A DNA stretch of 64,000 nt from Corallium rubrum. Lineage: Eukaryota > Cnidaria > Anthozoa > Scleralcyonacea > Coralliidae. Under the pieces are notes generated by a model. It saw nothing but the letters and a program-made list of their open reading frames with translations, made no database searches and was not told the origin of the DNA. The translations under genes and the position numbers were made by a program. Positions within the stretch are counted from its first letter, which is position 1. Every line of letters starts with the position of its first letter. Below are positions 52,601 through 63,661 of this stretch, in pieces. The stretch lies in contig OZ035997.1 in assembly GCA_964035015.1 (NCBI GenBank), positions 17,261,923-17,325,922 on the forward strand, read 5' to 3'.

Positions 52601-52983
52601 GGTAAAAGGACTCAAAGAAAGCCGCACCATCCACCTTAACAAGCAACCTGGAAGTTAAAGTTATCGCGGCAAAACTCCGCGATAACCAACCACCCGGCCC
52701 TATCACGCCACTGGTGAACAAGTTCAAAGCACGGAAGAAACAAAATAGCCACACCACAACTTCGTACCATTCCGGGGGAGGACACACACTGGTAGTTTAA
52801 CTTATTATTAACATTACGGTTAACTAGGCGCAAACCATCGAGAAAGCTTGCGCTCCGTGGTCGCATGCGTTTCCTGAAGACAAATGATATCAGGAGAAAA
52901 ACAATGTAGCCAGGACATAAGCGTTTGACAGCTACCCAATGAACGCAACCCTTGCACGTTCAAAATTAGGACCTTAACCGCCA

Positions 52984-54717
52984 TCAAAATGATGATGAGG
53001 GATCAAGCTCCCCAGAAGGAAGAGCAGGGCACTTGGAAAGGGTCTCCGGGTCAACCGGGTCTGGACTAGCCAGATTCCCGGACACCGTCAACAGGCCCTC
53101 TGAGCCAGGCACCTCAAAAAATGTCTCGTCAAAGCAAAGCTCCTCCGAGAGAAGCTCATCAGCGAGAGCCGAAAAAGGGTTATCTTAGAGAAGACCCTCC
53201 ATACCCGTAGGGGGGTCCACACACGAGGAAGAATGAGATTTCTTACCCGAAGTAGGCTCTTGGGCCGGTCGGGTCGGTTTGCGGGCACCAGCCACCGAAT
53301 ACGCTTCAGCAACTGAGGCAGAAGATGCAGGGCGAGGAAGGTCATCCTCGCTATCGTCACTCAACCCCCCCTGCGAGGAAGAGATTTACGCCCGACAGTA
53401 CGGGCTCTGCCCGAAGCATCAGGGGAGTCAGAGAGTGGTGGGTACTCGACCACATGTATCGCCGAAGGCGATACAGCCAGGCTAGTGTCAGGCGTAGTAG
53501 TACGCTTCGGCTGTCCCCCCTTCCCCCTACTCACCTTAAGGGTAGAGACAGGCGGACAAGGGAAGTCGGTGGATGCAGGAGCCCGGGTATCCGGTAACCG
53601 AGGCGGAACACCGGAAGTAGCCGATGCATAAGAGCATCGTTGTGCACCAGTTGGCACAGAATCATCGATACAAGCAGAGGGCACGGACCCACCCACAGTA
53701 GCAGGTGGCACGGACCCACCCGCAGCAATAGGTGGCACAGACCCACCCGCTGTATCAGGCGGCACTGGCCCACCTGCAGTATCAGGTGGCACAGGCCCAC
53801 CCACAGACTCAGGTGGCACAGGCCCACCTGCAGTATCAGGTGACACAGGCCCACCCACGGAATCAGGCGGCACAGACCCACCCGCAGTAGCAGGCAACAC
53901 CGGCCCACCCACAGGATGAGGTGGCACAGACCCACCGACAGTTGTACAAGGTGGAACCGACCCACCCGCAGAATCGGGCAGCACGGACCCACCTGCAATG
54001 ACAGACGGCACAGACCCGCCTGCAGGAACAGGCGGCACAGGCCCACCTGCAGTAGTAGGTGGCACAGGCCCACCAGTAGTTCCCGGCCCCTCAGCAGTGG
54101 AGCCCGAAGAACCCTGAGAACGAGAGCCAGGGTCGGGATGCTGACCACCCGGTTCACGAGAGCCAGGGGCGGAACGCTGGGGGCACTGCTGGGTGAAATG
54201 CCCAGTGCCAGCACACCTAAAACAAGTTCGAATTTGGCCACGATACCATACATGGCGTGCGTGACCCTTAATCTGAACTTTCGACGGGATGGCCCGCGAA
54301 AGCTTCATATGTAACTTGATATCCCCATTTGGGATACCATTTACGAGGACGTGTTGGACAGAATCGTCAACCCCATACCTGGAGAGAACCAATTGGACCT
54401 CAGCCAAAGGGATCCCATAGGGGAGACGAGACACCGTCACCCAGGTGTAAGGGGACATACCCGAAAAAACGAGAGGGTGAGCTCGAAAGGACAACCCCCG
54501 GTGAAGAGCGTCCTCCATCTTGGCGGAGCTGGTAAATACCAGCCTCAACTCAGTGGATGAAAAAGAGTTGGATGCACGCAAAAAATTCCTTGAGCGGTGC
54601 GACCACGGAGCGTAAATTGCGCTGTACCTCCTCAACGGTAGCCTTAGCTTGCCCACGCAAAGCAAGGTCCGGGAGGGTGGTACGAACAGCCCGGTTAGTG
54701 TACGGGAACGACATCAT
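52984..54717 (-). pseudogene. ORF1 of K-beta
   Basis: ATG 54717 (MMSFPYTNRAVRTTLPDLAL). A frameshift near 54560 follows IQLFF. The RRM-like region (YTWVTVSRLPYGIPLAEVQLV) and knuckle CFRCAGTGHFTQQC (near 54180-54230) are intact, followed by GGSVPP-type repeats (53680-54085), a conserved segment SLPRRGG near 53365, a second frameshift there, and an acidic end. The 54525-53361 frame is the longest clean ORF1 stretch of this type. Confidence 0.8.
53680..54085. repeat. coding minisatellite in K-beta ORF1
   Basis: About thirteen 27-30 bp units encoding GG-S/P-VPP-x-x-x. Same tract type as 22640-23075 but with a different unit order and count. Confidence 0.8.
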
Positions 54718-55082
54718 GCCAAAAAAACCCGGACTAAAACATGGTCCAAACGAAAGGACCAGGAACACACAAACAGAAAAAAACGCACAGACCTCAAAGA
54801 AAGAGGACCACGACCAGCCCTTCCCCACAGGAGGAGGGATGAGATGACCATGGACTGGACCACACACGGGCTCCAAACCACCAAAGACACCGAACAGGGT
54901 GCTGGAGCGACGAAGACACCAAACAGGGTGCCAGAGATGACCTGTCCACAGAGGATACCAAACAGGGTACCAGGAAACCACAACCAGAAGGAGGCACCAA
55001 GGTTCTAAGCAGAACCACCAGAAGGCAAGGTCCAATGCCACCAACAGGAAACGGCGTAGTACAACTCGAAGTACGAGTAGCA

Positions 55083-55117
55083 GTGTTACCAGAGTAAACT
55101 CTGGAGCATGGATCCAC
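55083..55117 (-). other. conserved 5' stem-loop module, K-beta
   Basis: GTGTTA, stem CCAGAGT/ACTCTGG with AA loop (55089-55104), AGCATGGATCCAC. In sense it contains an 8-codon upstream ORF from ATGCTCC to TAA. Confidence 0.65.
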
Positions 55118-55198
55118 TACAGTCTCTTGTAAAGCTCGAAGAACTCGTAGAACTCAGAAGAACTCGTAGAACAGCACACGAATTTCGATCGATTCAAA

Positions 55199-55219
55199 GC
55201 CAATAGGCCGAGAAGCGAT
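55199..55219 (-). ncRNA. U2 snRNA gene, first 21 nt (split)
   Basis: ATCGCTTCTCGGCCTATTGGC on the minus strand, cut at site I. Confidence 0.9.
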
Positions 55220-55269
55220 AACGACCAATAAAAAAGTTATGTTTTGCCCGGGAAGAAGCTGAAGCAACG

Positions 55270-55277
55270 ATGTGGTT
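55270..55277 (-). promoter_or_regulatory. U2 PSE-like octamer, unit 6
   Basis: AACCACAT at -51 to -58. Confidence 0.55.
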
Positions 55278-55332
55278 CGGCCCAGGTCAGCCCACGTGGT
55301 CGAAGCGCCTGAAAGAAGAAAAAAGAAAAAGG

Positions 55333-55359
55333 TGTCTACGACACGGGATATTCCCAGGT

Positions 55360-55390
<31 letters not shown>

Positions 55391-55451
55391 CCGGGCTTAA
55401 CTTCGGTGATCAGACGAGAACCGGTGCTTTCCCGGTGGTATGGTCGTAGAC
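55333..55451 (-). rRNA. 5S ribosomal RNA, unit 6
   Basis: 119 nt, close to consensus in all internal control boxes. TATA-like box at 55475-55481 and a T-run downstream. This is one of the copies most likely to be functional. Confidence 0.95.
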
Positions 55452-55474
55452 ATTGGAGGAGGTGAAAATATCGC

Positions 55475-55481
55475 TTTTATA
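55475..55481 (-). promoter_or_regulatory. 5S upstream TATA-like box, unit 6
   Basis: TATAAAA at -24 to -30. Confidence 0.6.
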
Positions 55482-55601
55482 GCGGTCGTTCGGCGTTGTG
55501 GCACGAGAGGTCGACGAGGAACATAAGAACGGTGAAATCGAATGTTCCACGAAGCCCGTGTGCTCGCGCGTTGGATGAGTTTGCTTTTGATTGGTTTGTT
55601 G

Positions 55602-55646
55602 TAAGGGGACGAGCGCGAACGCAGGTCCCCACTACCAGAAATTATA

Positions 55647-55678
<32 letters not shown>

Positions 55679-55767
55679 GGAGTCAACCCAGTCGAAGTGC
55701 AATGAGAGGGCCTCATCCTGAGAGGACTTCCTTGTTGATCAAAGTACCTCTCGCGTCAGGTAAGTAT
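55602..55767 (-). ncRNA. U1 snRNA, unit 6 (intact)
   Basis: 166 nt full-length with an intact upstream octamer at 55818-55825. Confidence 0.95.
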
Positions 55768-56133
55768 GCATGTGTTTGTCGCAGAAAGCCTATGACCGGG
55801 TACTACGAGTCAGCGGCATGTGGTTAATAGGGTAATTTGTCCGCAACTTCATTTCGACAGCCAGAATGTGGAGTAAACAAAACTGACGAAAGAAACGTGC
55901 TTACCCCTCTCGCTCTTTAACAACGGTGTTGTCGTGCGGCGTCGAACCCGATGTGTGCGGGTGGACTGAAGCCGCGGTGGGACACTGGATCGATGGGTTT
56001 CGTTGATATCTGTAAAATATAAACAATTGATGTGCAGAATTAGTGGAAGGAAGCCGTGTGTGTGTATATACTTGTGTTGTTGATGAGTTTTTGCTTTATT
56101 TTCGATGGCGATGTTCTTCCCCGAAGGGAAGAG
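55768..56133 (-). promoter_or_regulatory. U2-U1 spacer with U1 PSE-like octamer, unit 6
   Basis: AACCACAT at 55818-55825 (-51 to -58). A GTGTGTGTATATA run near 56056-56070 is the only oddity. No gene seen. Confidence 0.55.
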
Positions 56134-56279
56134 GGCCGTACTCGGAGGTAGTGCAATACCGAGGCAACCCGTGGCCAGGGCGAAGCAAGCTTCAATCCCA
56201 TGGCTGAAACCCAAAAATCAGTTTAATATATGAGCCAGGCGTTGCCTGGCATATCAGATATTAAGCTGATAAGAACAGA
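56134..56279 (-). ncRNA. U2 snRNA gene, nt 39 to 3' end (split at site III)
   Basis: Starts TCTGTTCTTATCAGC on the minus strand. Nt 23-34 are at 61656-61667 and nt 1-21 at 63476-63496, so one gene is cut by two elements. AGTA (nt 35-38) is missing between the pieces. Confidence 0.92.
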
Positions 56280-56308
56280 ATTCTTATTAAGGCCTAAGTG
56301 TTACGCTA

Positions 56309-56515
56309 AGATTTTAGGTGTGTGTCAGGTCGAAAGAGGTCGCATACGCTCATTTATGTCGTAGCTTCCAGAAGTCTATAGATGTGTCCTAATGACGTCT
56401 TATATCATGTTTTGCTGGTTTTAGGTGTGTGTAAGTCGAAATGAGGAGAGTTAAGCTCATGGTGGGTTGGGTTGTCATAACCTCCTGTACCTTATAGAAT
56501 GAGTCTTAGTGACTG
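56309..56515 (-). repeat. duplicated motif in the Utopia-like 3' UTR
   Basis: Two diverged copies of a segment of roughly 100 bp (about 56309-56400 and 56419-56515). Each opens with TTTTAGGTGTGTGT plus a GTCGAAA variant and closes with TATAGA followed by GTCCTAATGAC or GTCTTAGTGAC. They may be two copies of an RNA structure recognised by the RT. Confidence 0.5.
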
Positions 56516-56606
56516 CTATGTATGATCATAAAATACGTTAGGTGCCATGAGTTGGCAAATTAAAAGTTAAAGTGTCTGCGAGCTTGTCCACCTAGCACGG
56601 TAATGT

Positions 56607-59600
56607 TCATGGAGAGTCGCAACCGAGGTGGTGACGGTAGACGTCGGTGGAGCCCTGGATAACGTCTGAGCAGCACAGCTTCCGGAAGAGGTTCTTGTAA
56701 GATTTAGTCATTCCCAGGCGCTGGAGGACTCGCTCAGTGTTTGGGTGCCAAGTGCCAAGTGAACCAGTCACGAAACCGAAGACTTCACATTGCAGGCTTT
56801 GAGCGATGAAATGCTGTTTCAGAGCGTCATACTTTTCTAGCTTTCGTTGTTCAGCGTCTGCTACGGCTTCGGATCCATTGTCGAAAGGGCAGCACACATC
56901 GATTATAGATACATGGTTGCCGTCGCGGATGACAATGTCTGGGCGCAGGAGAGAGTTTCAGTCAGCTACAGCCCGGTCGGTAGTCACGATACCAGAACGG
57001 TTGGCGTTAGTCAGGCGCTCGACGATCTTGTCGTGGCGTTGGCGGATCAGGAGCATGTTGGGTTGGCAATGGTTTAGGACATGAGGCAGCGTTTCTTCTT
57101 CGTTGCAGTGTCGGCATTGCGGAGAGACGTTAGACCACTTGTGTTTGTGGGAATTAAGGCTAACACAGTTCAGTCGGGCTTTATGCACGAATCTCCAGTC
57201 TTTAAATCGCAGGTTGAGACCGGTGAAGTGCCAGGAGGAACCATTGGGAAATTTGTCTTCTTGAAGGGCCCTGGCCACCTTGCCCTGGTCCCTCAACTGC
57301 CGGAGTTGGTACGACGCACGTTCACGGACATGGTGGAGGAAGCGACATACTTCATGGGCTTGGATAGGACCAGCGTCTGAAGTGGTAACTGTAGGTGCAC
57401 TGAGCTCTGGGACGTTGATTGTTACTTGCAGGTTGCGGGTGGCTTTGCGGGTTCGCGTCCATAGGGAGTTGGTGCGATAGGTTATCTTGGCCAGGCGATC
57501 GTCGCAGTGGCAGAGAGATAGTGGGAGACAAGGTCAGGCGTTGGATTGTTCTTAGAGGCGTGCCGCACAGTCTGTAGGAGTTCACCCCGAGCCACACTGG
57601 CGACAGTCGGATCGGCGGAGGACAGCATTTTCACGGCTTGGACGATGGTGAAAATGTCACATTCCTTGATAGGGTCCTGAAACCCCAAGCCTCCAGCTTG
57701 TCTTGAAGCGAAGACGTAGGCGGTGGCAGCACGAGTTGGCAGATCGCATATTTTCTGGACGACTTGGGCCAAGGTGGCATGGTATGCATCCAGGGATTTC
57801 TTGAGGGGTGCGCCAGCACGGAGAGCGTACGTCAGAGATGGCTGGATGAAGGTTCGGATTGCGTCCAGCTTTTGCCATGGAGCCAGGAGAGATTCGCCGA
57901 TTTTCAGAAAGTCAGGGATGGGACTATCCACGAGTTCGGGGAGGTTGTCTGGGTTGTGTATCAGGCCGATCCGGACACTAAGGTAACTGTAGTGTTCATC
58001 TTCGGCGAGGGCTGGAATAGGTTGGTTCTGGATCAGGAAGTCGTTGAGTTCAATTCGGTTGGGCGAGCGTTTAGAATTTGTGAAACTCAGCGAGGCGCAT
58101 TTGTCAGGACGGAAGTCGCGGCCAATGATGGATGCTGCTGATGACGCAGCGGCCAAGAGTGCCTCCAGGTTCTCCTTGCGTCGTGCTATCAGGACCAGGT
58201 CTTCGTCATAGGCCAAGATGGATAGAGGAGCCCCATGATGTTGGGCTGGGCCTCTGGTGAAGGTAGCAGCGGTGGTTTTAACCTTTCGTAGCACGAGTTC
58301 TAGTGTTAGGTAAAAAAGGATTGGGCTCAGTGGGCAGCCCTGTTTCACACCAGCGTGGATTGGAATGCTGTCGGTCAGGCCAGCGTCAGTGCGGATGGTG
58401 GTGGTTGCATTGGTGTATGCGTTGCGGATAAGGTCTACAAGATCTGGTGGGAGTCCCATGTGGTAGAGGGTGGTGGTGGTGGCAGCGTGAGGTATACTCC
58501 CAAAAGCATTACGGAGGTCGAGCCAGGCGAGGTAGATATCTTTCTGGACCCGTCGGGCATCGCCTACCACAGACTGGAGAAGGAAGCTATGCTCATAGCA
58601 GCCTTCGGTGGGTTGAGCACTCTTCTGTTTGGCCGAGAGGAGTTTGTTGTCGAATGCCCATTGGGTGATTCGTCGTGCAAGGATGGCCATCAGCAGTTTG
58701 TACATGCATGACATGAGGGCGATAGGACGAAAGTTCGAGACATCTGTGGTGGGGCCTTTCTTGTGAATCAAGATGGTTGTGGCGGTCTTCCAGATGTCAG
58801 GAACATTCTTTGCGGTGAAGCAGCGATGGAAGATGGCAGTGAGAAGGTGGCACTTCTTGTACACAAGGCGGAGGTGGCGGTATTCGACTTGGTCGCGACC
58901 AGGCGGCGAGTTGGCCATAGAGCGAAGCTTTCTTTGCAGTTGGTTCTACTGCAGGGACGTGTTCCTTGAGTTCGGCAATAAGGGCCTCGGTGTCGCAGGG
59001 TTTGTTGCTAAATATGTTCTGGAAATACGTTTGGCCGTCCGCGGTGGTGCCACTGTACATCGGACTGTTGTTCCCCAAGATTTTCCTTGCTGCTCACTTG
59101 CGGGAGTGCCAGTAGAGGGCTTGCAGGCGTCGTGCTTCGTTTAAGTCAGAGCGGTGATACGTGCCGGAATTTGGACGAGCCGATGGGCGGTCCGGGCGTC
59201 GTGGCTCTGGCCGGTGCAGGCGCGAAGATGTGGCGGTTTTGGCCGTCGCGACACAGTCAGCAGCAAACTCCACACAGTTTCTGGAGAATTCCTCCCAAGA
59301 GGACTCGGCGGAGAAAACTGGAGACCATCGGTTTCTAAAGTTATTGAGGAGTTCGGTAGTAGCGATATTTGGAAAGCACTCTGATGTTGGTCCATCACCA
59401 ATCGGACTTGCTGGAGTTGGCTGTTGGTCAGTATTGGTACTTGAGTGGACAGGTAGATCTCGGGTAGGGTGGACCGGAAGGTCAATGGGGCATTGCACTG
59501 GAGATGTGGCGTTAGGTATGGTTTCATGGTTAGCAGTGGAGTTGGAGACGGGCTCTCTTCCTGCATTGGGAGTAGGTGGAGAGTTCAGGAGGTTTTGGAA

Positions 59601-60727
59601 GTTGCCCCGAAGGTTGTTCAGGAAGGTTGTTACCGACCCTTCGCCCTGAGGAGTTAGCGGAGGTGGCGGCGATATCGGGCGATGGTCAAAGTAGTCCGAA
59701 GCCACAGGTCGGCGCTGCATAGATGAGACAGCCGGGATGGAGGTTCTATTGTCACAGGTGGCAGTAGGTAAGGTTGTTGTGGTAGATGTGGTAGTGGTGG
59801 TAGGGAAGCCTTCGGTTCTGGGTATAGGAGGAGGGGAAATGGAGTTACCGTACGCAGTGGTCAGAAAACGGTGGAGGATGTTTTGGGTTGTTGGTGGCTG
59901 GTCGCTGAGCATGGTTTGGGGTGCAGAGGTGTGGTACTGTCGTTGAGGAGAGTGAACTTAGTTGTGGGAGATTCGGGATTGCTCTGGTCGGTGGTGGAGG
60001 ACGAGACTCTGGATCGGTTTGAGGAGCAGCTGGGTTTCGGAGAAGGTGTGGAAGGTATCTCGAAGTCAGGCTCCGTAGTAGCAGCGGTGGAAGACACGGC
60101 TCCCCCAAGGGACACTTGGGTGACACAGACGAACCGCTTCAGCGGTGGTGACACGTGGACCGATGGGATCTGAGAGGACACTTGGGTCGGTGTGGTGTGT
60201 GTTCTCCGAGCTTGGGTATCAGTTGGGTTCGAAATGTCTGGGATGACATCACTCTCGGCGAGGAACCGTTACAACATTGTTTGGTCTGGTTCAGCTTGAC
60301 TGAGGTAGGTCGGTATTCGCTGTGGTGAACACAGCAGTGTTGAGGCAGAGTGTTCGGACAAGGTCTCAGCAGCTGGCTCCTCAGCCGGTTTTGACTCAGG
60401 AACGATTGCCAACCGATTGGTTGACGGATTGGAACTGTATGTACTCAGCGAGGTGGGTGATGCTAAGGTAGGCACCGTGGTGGATGAGGTCTCGGACTTT
60501 GTTTCAGTGGGATGAGCTCGGGAGTAGTGGGTTGAGGCTTTCCGGAGTGAAGTGAAGCGCCGATCACAGGCCAAGCAACTGGTAGGAGTAGCCACAATGT
60601 CTATTATGTGTACCTTACGAGCATGTTCTTTGAGTGACCAAGTCTTGCGTTGTGATTTACCGCATAGTGGGCAAGGCAGGCCTTCGTTTGGAAACGGGAG
60701 CACACATTCCAGAGTTAGCGATGCCAT
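56607..60727 (-). pseudogene. Utopia-like ORF (zinc fingers, RT, restriction-like endonuclease), broken
   Basis: ATG 60727 (MASLTLECVLPF). Two C2H2 fingers near 60680 (CPLCGKSQRKTWSLKEHARK) and 60580 (CLACDRRF...), a long Pro/Thr/Ser linker (60250-59300), then FRNRWSPVF and the RT region (58918 to 57482) with GVKQGCPLSP and LAYDEDLVLIA near 58210, where YADD is expected. A CCHC cluster CRHCNEEETLPHVLNHC is near 57100. The endonuclease motif RPDIVIRDG...IID near 56930-56890 fits the PD-x(12-14)-D pattern. In-frame TGA codons occur at 59094 and 56958, plus frameshifts near 60200, 59000-58900 and 57300-57480. The N-terminal fingers would bind the U2 target. Confidence 0.8.
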
Positions 60728-61649
60728 AGGGAGATACACGCGCGATGAAAATCGCGAAACAAATACAGCTCGCGATTAAAATCACGAAACAACAACCACA
60801 GTAATAAAAAACACAGTAAAAAGAAGAGCGAACGAAACAAAACCCACGTTCGAACGCCCACAAAAAGAAAAGTACAAAATTAGGATAAAATGCAAATTCG
60901 GCCCGAAAGCACTGACCGTGTCGGAAAGTTTTTTATTATAAATAATAACGCTAAACTGAACAGATTCCGACTAGCTCGGTACTTGGATAACCCCAAGTCT
61001 TCGCTAGTTGGGAAAATAAAAAGGTAATGTCAAATAATAAAGGAACGACTCTCAAGGTATACTTATGAGAGCCGCGAACACGAAAGAAGAGCCTACTCAC
61101 AGGAATAAACACAAAGAGCGAAAATAATAAAGCGAAGGCTAAACGAGGCGAAGTCGCCGTTAACCGGTGAAATTGTCTCGCGTAGAATTCGCTGCAAAAG
61201 CAGAGAATAAACGCCTCTCGCTATACGCGTTAGACTAGCGTCTTCTCCGTGGTGTCAGGGTAGGCAGCAAGCGTTCTCAAAGAACGTCCAGGCCCTGAGG
61301 CGGGAGCGAGAATAGCTAACGACAGTCTTCTTCTGAGGAAGTCGACCGCCGCTAACGAGTATAGCGAACTAAACTATAGCACTGGTGAATCGACAATTGC
61401 TTGAGCGCTGCTCAAACAAGTGCCTAGACACCGGTACTGCATAGCGAACCTTACTAGCTTTCGAGATCAGTCCGAGGACTGAAAACTACTGACTAGCAAG
61501 CGCCCTAAATAACTAAGCGAGCGAGGCAAGGTCACAATGGGATCGCTGGCGGTTGAAAACCGGTCAACGTATCTCGAAAGGCAAAGCGCGAACGAGGTTA
61601 AACACCCGAGGACCTGATCTACTTCTCCGAAACAAGGTTTAGTTTAAAA
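60728..61649 (-). other. 5' UTR of the Utopia-like element
   Basis: About 920 bp with no convincing ORF. It contains several short inverted repeats (for example GGTTGAAAACC near 61552), and the 5' end runs directly from U2. R2-group elements often begin with an HDV-like ribozyme. I looked for one and could not confirm it by eye. Confidence 0.5.
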
Positions 61650-61655
61650 AACAGA

Positions 61656-61667
61656 ACACTTGATCTT
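61656..61667 (-). ncRNA. U2 snRNA gene, nt 23-34 (isolated middle piece)
   Basis: AAGATCAAGTGT on the minus strand, stranded between the Utopia-like element and the K-gamma element. Confidence 0.85.
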
Positions 61668-61757
61668 GTTTTGAAGTTAAGCCCCCTCAGGATGTAGAGA
61701 TGCTCGTCGGTGCAATGGCATCGTGGATCCCTGAGTGCGAGGGACTATTCTGCGCAG

Positions 61758-61801
61758 GTGGCTTACGCTTGCCACTCAGACCAAAAGAGGATGCGACCCT
61801 C
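61758..61801 (-). other. 3' UTR twin hairpins, K-gamma copy 2
   Basis: GTGGC/GCCAC (61758-61775) and GAGG/CCTC (61787-61801). Confidence 0.5.
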
Positions 61802-61922
61802 TCTCCGTTGCGCCAGAAACGACAAAAATGGTCACCCAGGACCGATCCACTTAAAGCAGACCAGCCGAGGGAGTCGGGAATGACTGAAAATTAAGGAGTG
61901 AACATGAAATGACCACCACCAC

Positions 61923-63355
61923 CTAATCCACATTGGCAAACACGACCTGCCGCTCGTGAGCCACCCGAACCCGGTGCATCTCTACCCCATCCCCTCGGAA
62001 GAGGATAACCCCATTAGAAGCTAAGTCATAACGTAGACCAACCGGTGCTCGCAACCGTTCCCAAAATCGCGTGGATCTCATCCCCTTGCTTCCGGAGGTG
62101 GGTCTGCAGGGTAGGCGACGTAGGAACCGCAGGGTCCACATCATCGCCCCAAACTTCATTTTCCTCCACAAAAGTGTAGGACCCAGCGATCAAACGGTAG
62201 TCCGAGTTTCCGATGTCACGAGGGAGATCCCGGTCGAACGCTTCACGAGATTCCACTTGGAGCTCGTGAAGTGCTTGCACAGCCACCGGAGAGCAAGCCA
62301 CGCAGACCCTGTCGACACCAACAGCAGCCTCCATGTCCTCAACTGCCAGTGCCGAGTCCAGAGGTGGATCCGAAGAGGCACCCATCGCAGGCTCGACGTC
62401 CAAGGTGGGTTTCTTTGCAAGCGGCTCAGAGCCACTCGGCGAATCCTCCATCACCTCGACTGGGGCCCCTGGCTGGGACGAAGAAGGGGTGTCCGAAGTG
62501 GCCACAGCCTTCTTCGACTTCCTCTGACGGTTACGCTTAGGCCCTGGAGGGGCCGCGGCGTCCGCGCCAGCACCCAAAGAAGGATTCGCCTTCGTTTTCG
62601 TGACAGTGACCTGCTTCTTTGGGCAGCGGCGGGACTCATGTCCAACCGCTCCACAATGAAAACAGGTACGAACCTGCCCCTGGTGGTAGACCAGCTCAGC
62701 ATGACCGAAGATGCGAACACGCGTCGGGATGGCCTCTCGTAGCTCCATAAGAAGCTTTACTGTCCCAGTCCTCACGTTCCGGAACAGCACGTCAACCAAC
62801 TTACACACCACCCCATCACGGCCGAAGAATACTTTTAATTCCTCCTCCGGCAAACCATAGGGCAAGTGCGTTACGGTGACCCAGCTCTTCTTCTTGTAGG
62901 AATAGGGCTGGACTTTGCACGGGAAACCACGGATAGTGATACCAGTCGCGATGACGTTTTCCAAAACCTCCAGTGACGTGCACCAGAGACGGATGCGATC
63001 AGTGCGCAGGGACTGGATCTGGGTGAAGTACTGGGCCGCAGGAGAGAATTCCTTCTCTAAAGCGTCCCAAACTTCCCCAGCAACAGCTTCGGTCCGCCAA
63101 GGCCAACGAAGGAACGGTGACCACGGCGCAGCATTCGGGGTACGGCACTACGACCGAGGAGGCTGGAAGGTCCTAAGAAGGACCACTACTAGGATTACTC
63201 CCAGTAGCACGGTCACCAACAACCTCTGCCATAGTCTGCACCAGCCTTGTCAAACTCGACGAGGGCGAGGCAGTGTTACCAGCCTGTAAGCTGGAGCATG
63301 GATCCACCACCTGCACCCTAACAGCACTCGAACTCGTAGAACTCGTAGAGGCCAT
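61923..63355 (-). pseudogene. ORF1 of K-gamma, copy 2
   Basis: ATG 63355 (MASTSSTSSSAVRVQ), VVDPC, RRM-like region (SWVTVTHLPYGLPEEELKVFFG), knuckle CFHCGAVGHESRRC near 62640-62680, RQRKSKK, then the K-gamma-specific acidic C-terminal domain (AFDRDLPRDIGNSDYRLIAG) to a stop at 61923 (VFANVD). Frameshifts near 63170-63090 and 62050. The 62964-62040 stretch is open. Confidence 0.8.
63273..63307 (-). other. conserved 5' stem-loop module, K-gamma copy 2
   Basis: GTGTTA, stem CCAGC/GCTGG (63279-63294), AGCATGGATCCAC. Confidence 0.6.
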
Positions 63356-63475
63356 GAGAACTGTTTAGCCAGCCGGCCTGTTGGGGTTGCAAAGCGTCCT
63401 CAACCAACAGGTGATCAACTGACAACGAGAACAGAACCAACTGAAACTCGTAACAACACGAACCTACTGTAAAAA

Positions 63476-63496
63476 GCCAATAGGCCGAGAAGCGAT
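63476..63496 (-). ncRNA. U2 snRNA gene, first 21 nt (split)
   Basis: ATCGCTTCTCGGCCTATTGGC on the minus strand, cut at site I. Confidence 0.9.
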
Positions 63497-63546
63497 AACG
63501 ACCAATAAATAGGTTATGTTTTGCCCGGGAAGAAGCTGAAGCAACG

Positions 63547-63554
63547 ATGTGGTT
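63547..63554 (-). promoter_or_regulatory. U2 PSE-like octamer, unit 7
   Basis: AACCACAT at -51 to -58. Confidence 0.55.
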
Positions 63555-63606
63555 CGGCCCAGGTCAGCCCACGCGGTCGAAGCGTCTGAAAGAAAAAGAA
63601 AAAGGT

Positions 63607-63628
63607 GTCTACGACACGGGGTATTCCC

Positions 63629-63661
<33 letters not shown>

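Larger units (their letters stand above)
48100..52984 (-). pseudogene. ORF2 (APE + RT), K-beta, interrupted
   Basis: ATG 52984 (MAVKVLILNVQGLRS), overlapping the ORF1 stop as TGATG. Endonuclease: QETHATTE near 52870, LCVDFNTV near 52565 (usual Gly of GDFN is Val), RSDHSYVFLEI near 52280. RT: LSLDQEKAFDRVEW near 51200, SQYADDTSTL just after an in-frame TGA at 50909. C-terminal knuckle CHCGGTETTLHLFVQC near 49870. The CR1/L2-like insertion splits the C-terminal tail. Further breaks lie near 52640 (APE), 51600 and 50600. Confidence 0.8.
47940..55198 (-). mobile_element. K-beta U2 site-I element with nested CR1/L2-like insertion
   Basis: A 7.26-kb block including a 1.4-kb nested element, so K-beta itself is about 5.86 kb. 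Both ends meet U2 at site I. In sense: 5' UTR, ORF1 (54717 to 52984), ORF2 (52984 to about 48100, interrupted at about 48280-49680) and 3' UTR with twin hairpins. This is the most complete K-beta copy here and the reference for the chimeras at 14173-24103 and 30627-35177. ORF2 carries stops and an altered endonuclease motif. Confidence 0.87.
56280..61649 (-). mobile_element. Utopia-like U2 site-III non-LTR element (restriction-like endonuclease)
   Basis: 5.37 kb, in sense within U2. A single long ORF region (60727 to 56607) has two N-terminal C2H2 fingers, a central RT, a CCHC cluster and a C-terminal restriction-like endonuclease. This is the layout of the R2/NeSL/Utopia group. Utopia (Kojima and Jurka 2015) is known to insert in U2 genes, so family and target agree. 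Flanks carry AACAGA on both sides (56274-56279 and 61650-61655), either a 6-bp duplication with 4 nt of U2 lost, or partly element sequence. There is no RNase H domain of the oomycete type. Several breaks and an altered RT active site make it inactive. Confidence 0.85.
61668..63475 (-). mobile_element. K-gamma: short ORF1-only U2 site-I element, copy 2
   Basis: 1.81 kb with the same 5' and 3' ends, size and gene content as 11259-13078, though with many substitutions. Two such copies at independent loci show that this deleted form propagates as its own family. It sits in a U2 gene that also received a second, unrelated element, as does copy 1. Confidence 0.85.

Noticed and set aside
57723-59650. 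Several plus-strand open frames across the Utopia-like RT
   Set aside because: They are antisense to a clear RT with motif order intact, and the GC-rich third positions explain the open frames.
60728-61649. HDV-like or hammerhead ribozyme at element 5' ends
   Set aside because: I could not find the conserved hammerhead core, nor a convincing HDV double pseudoknot, by eye. This remains open for a covariance search.
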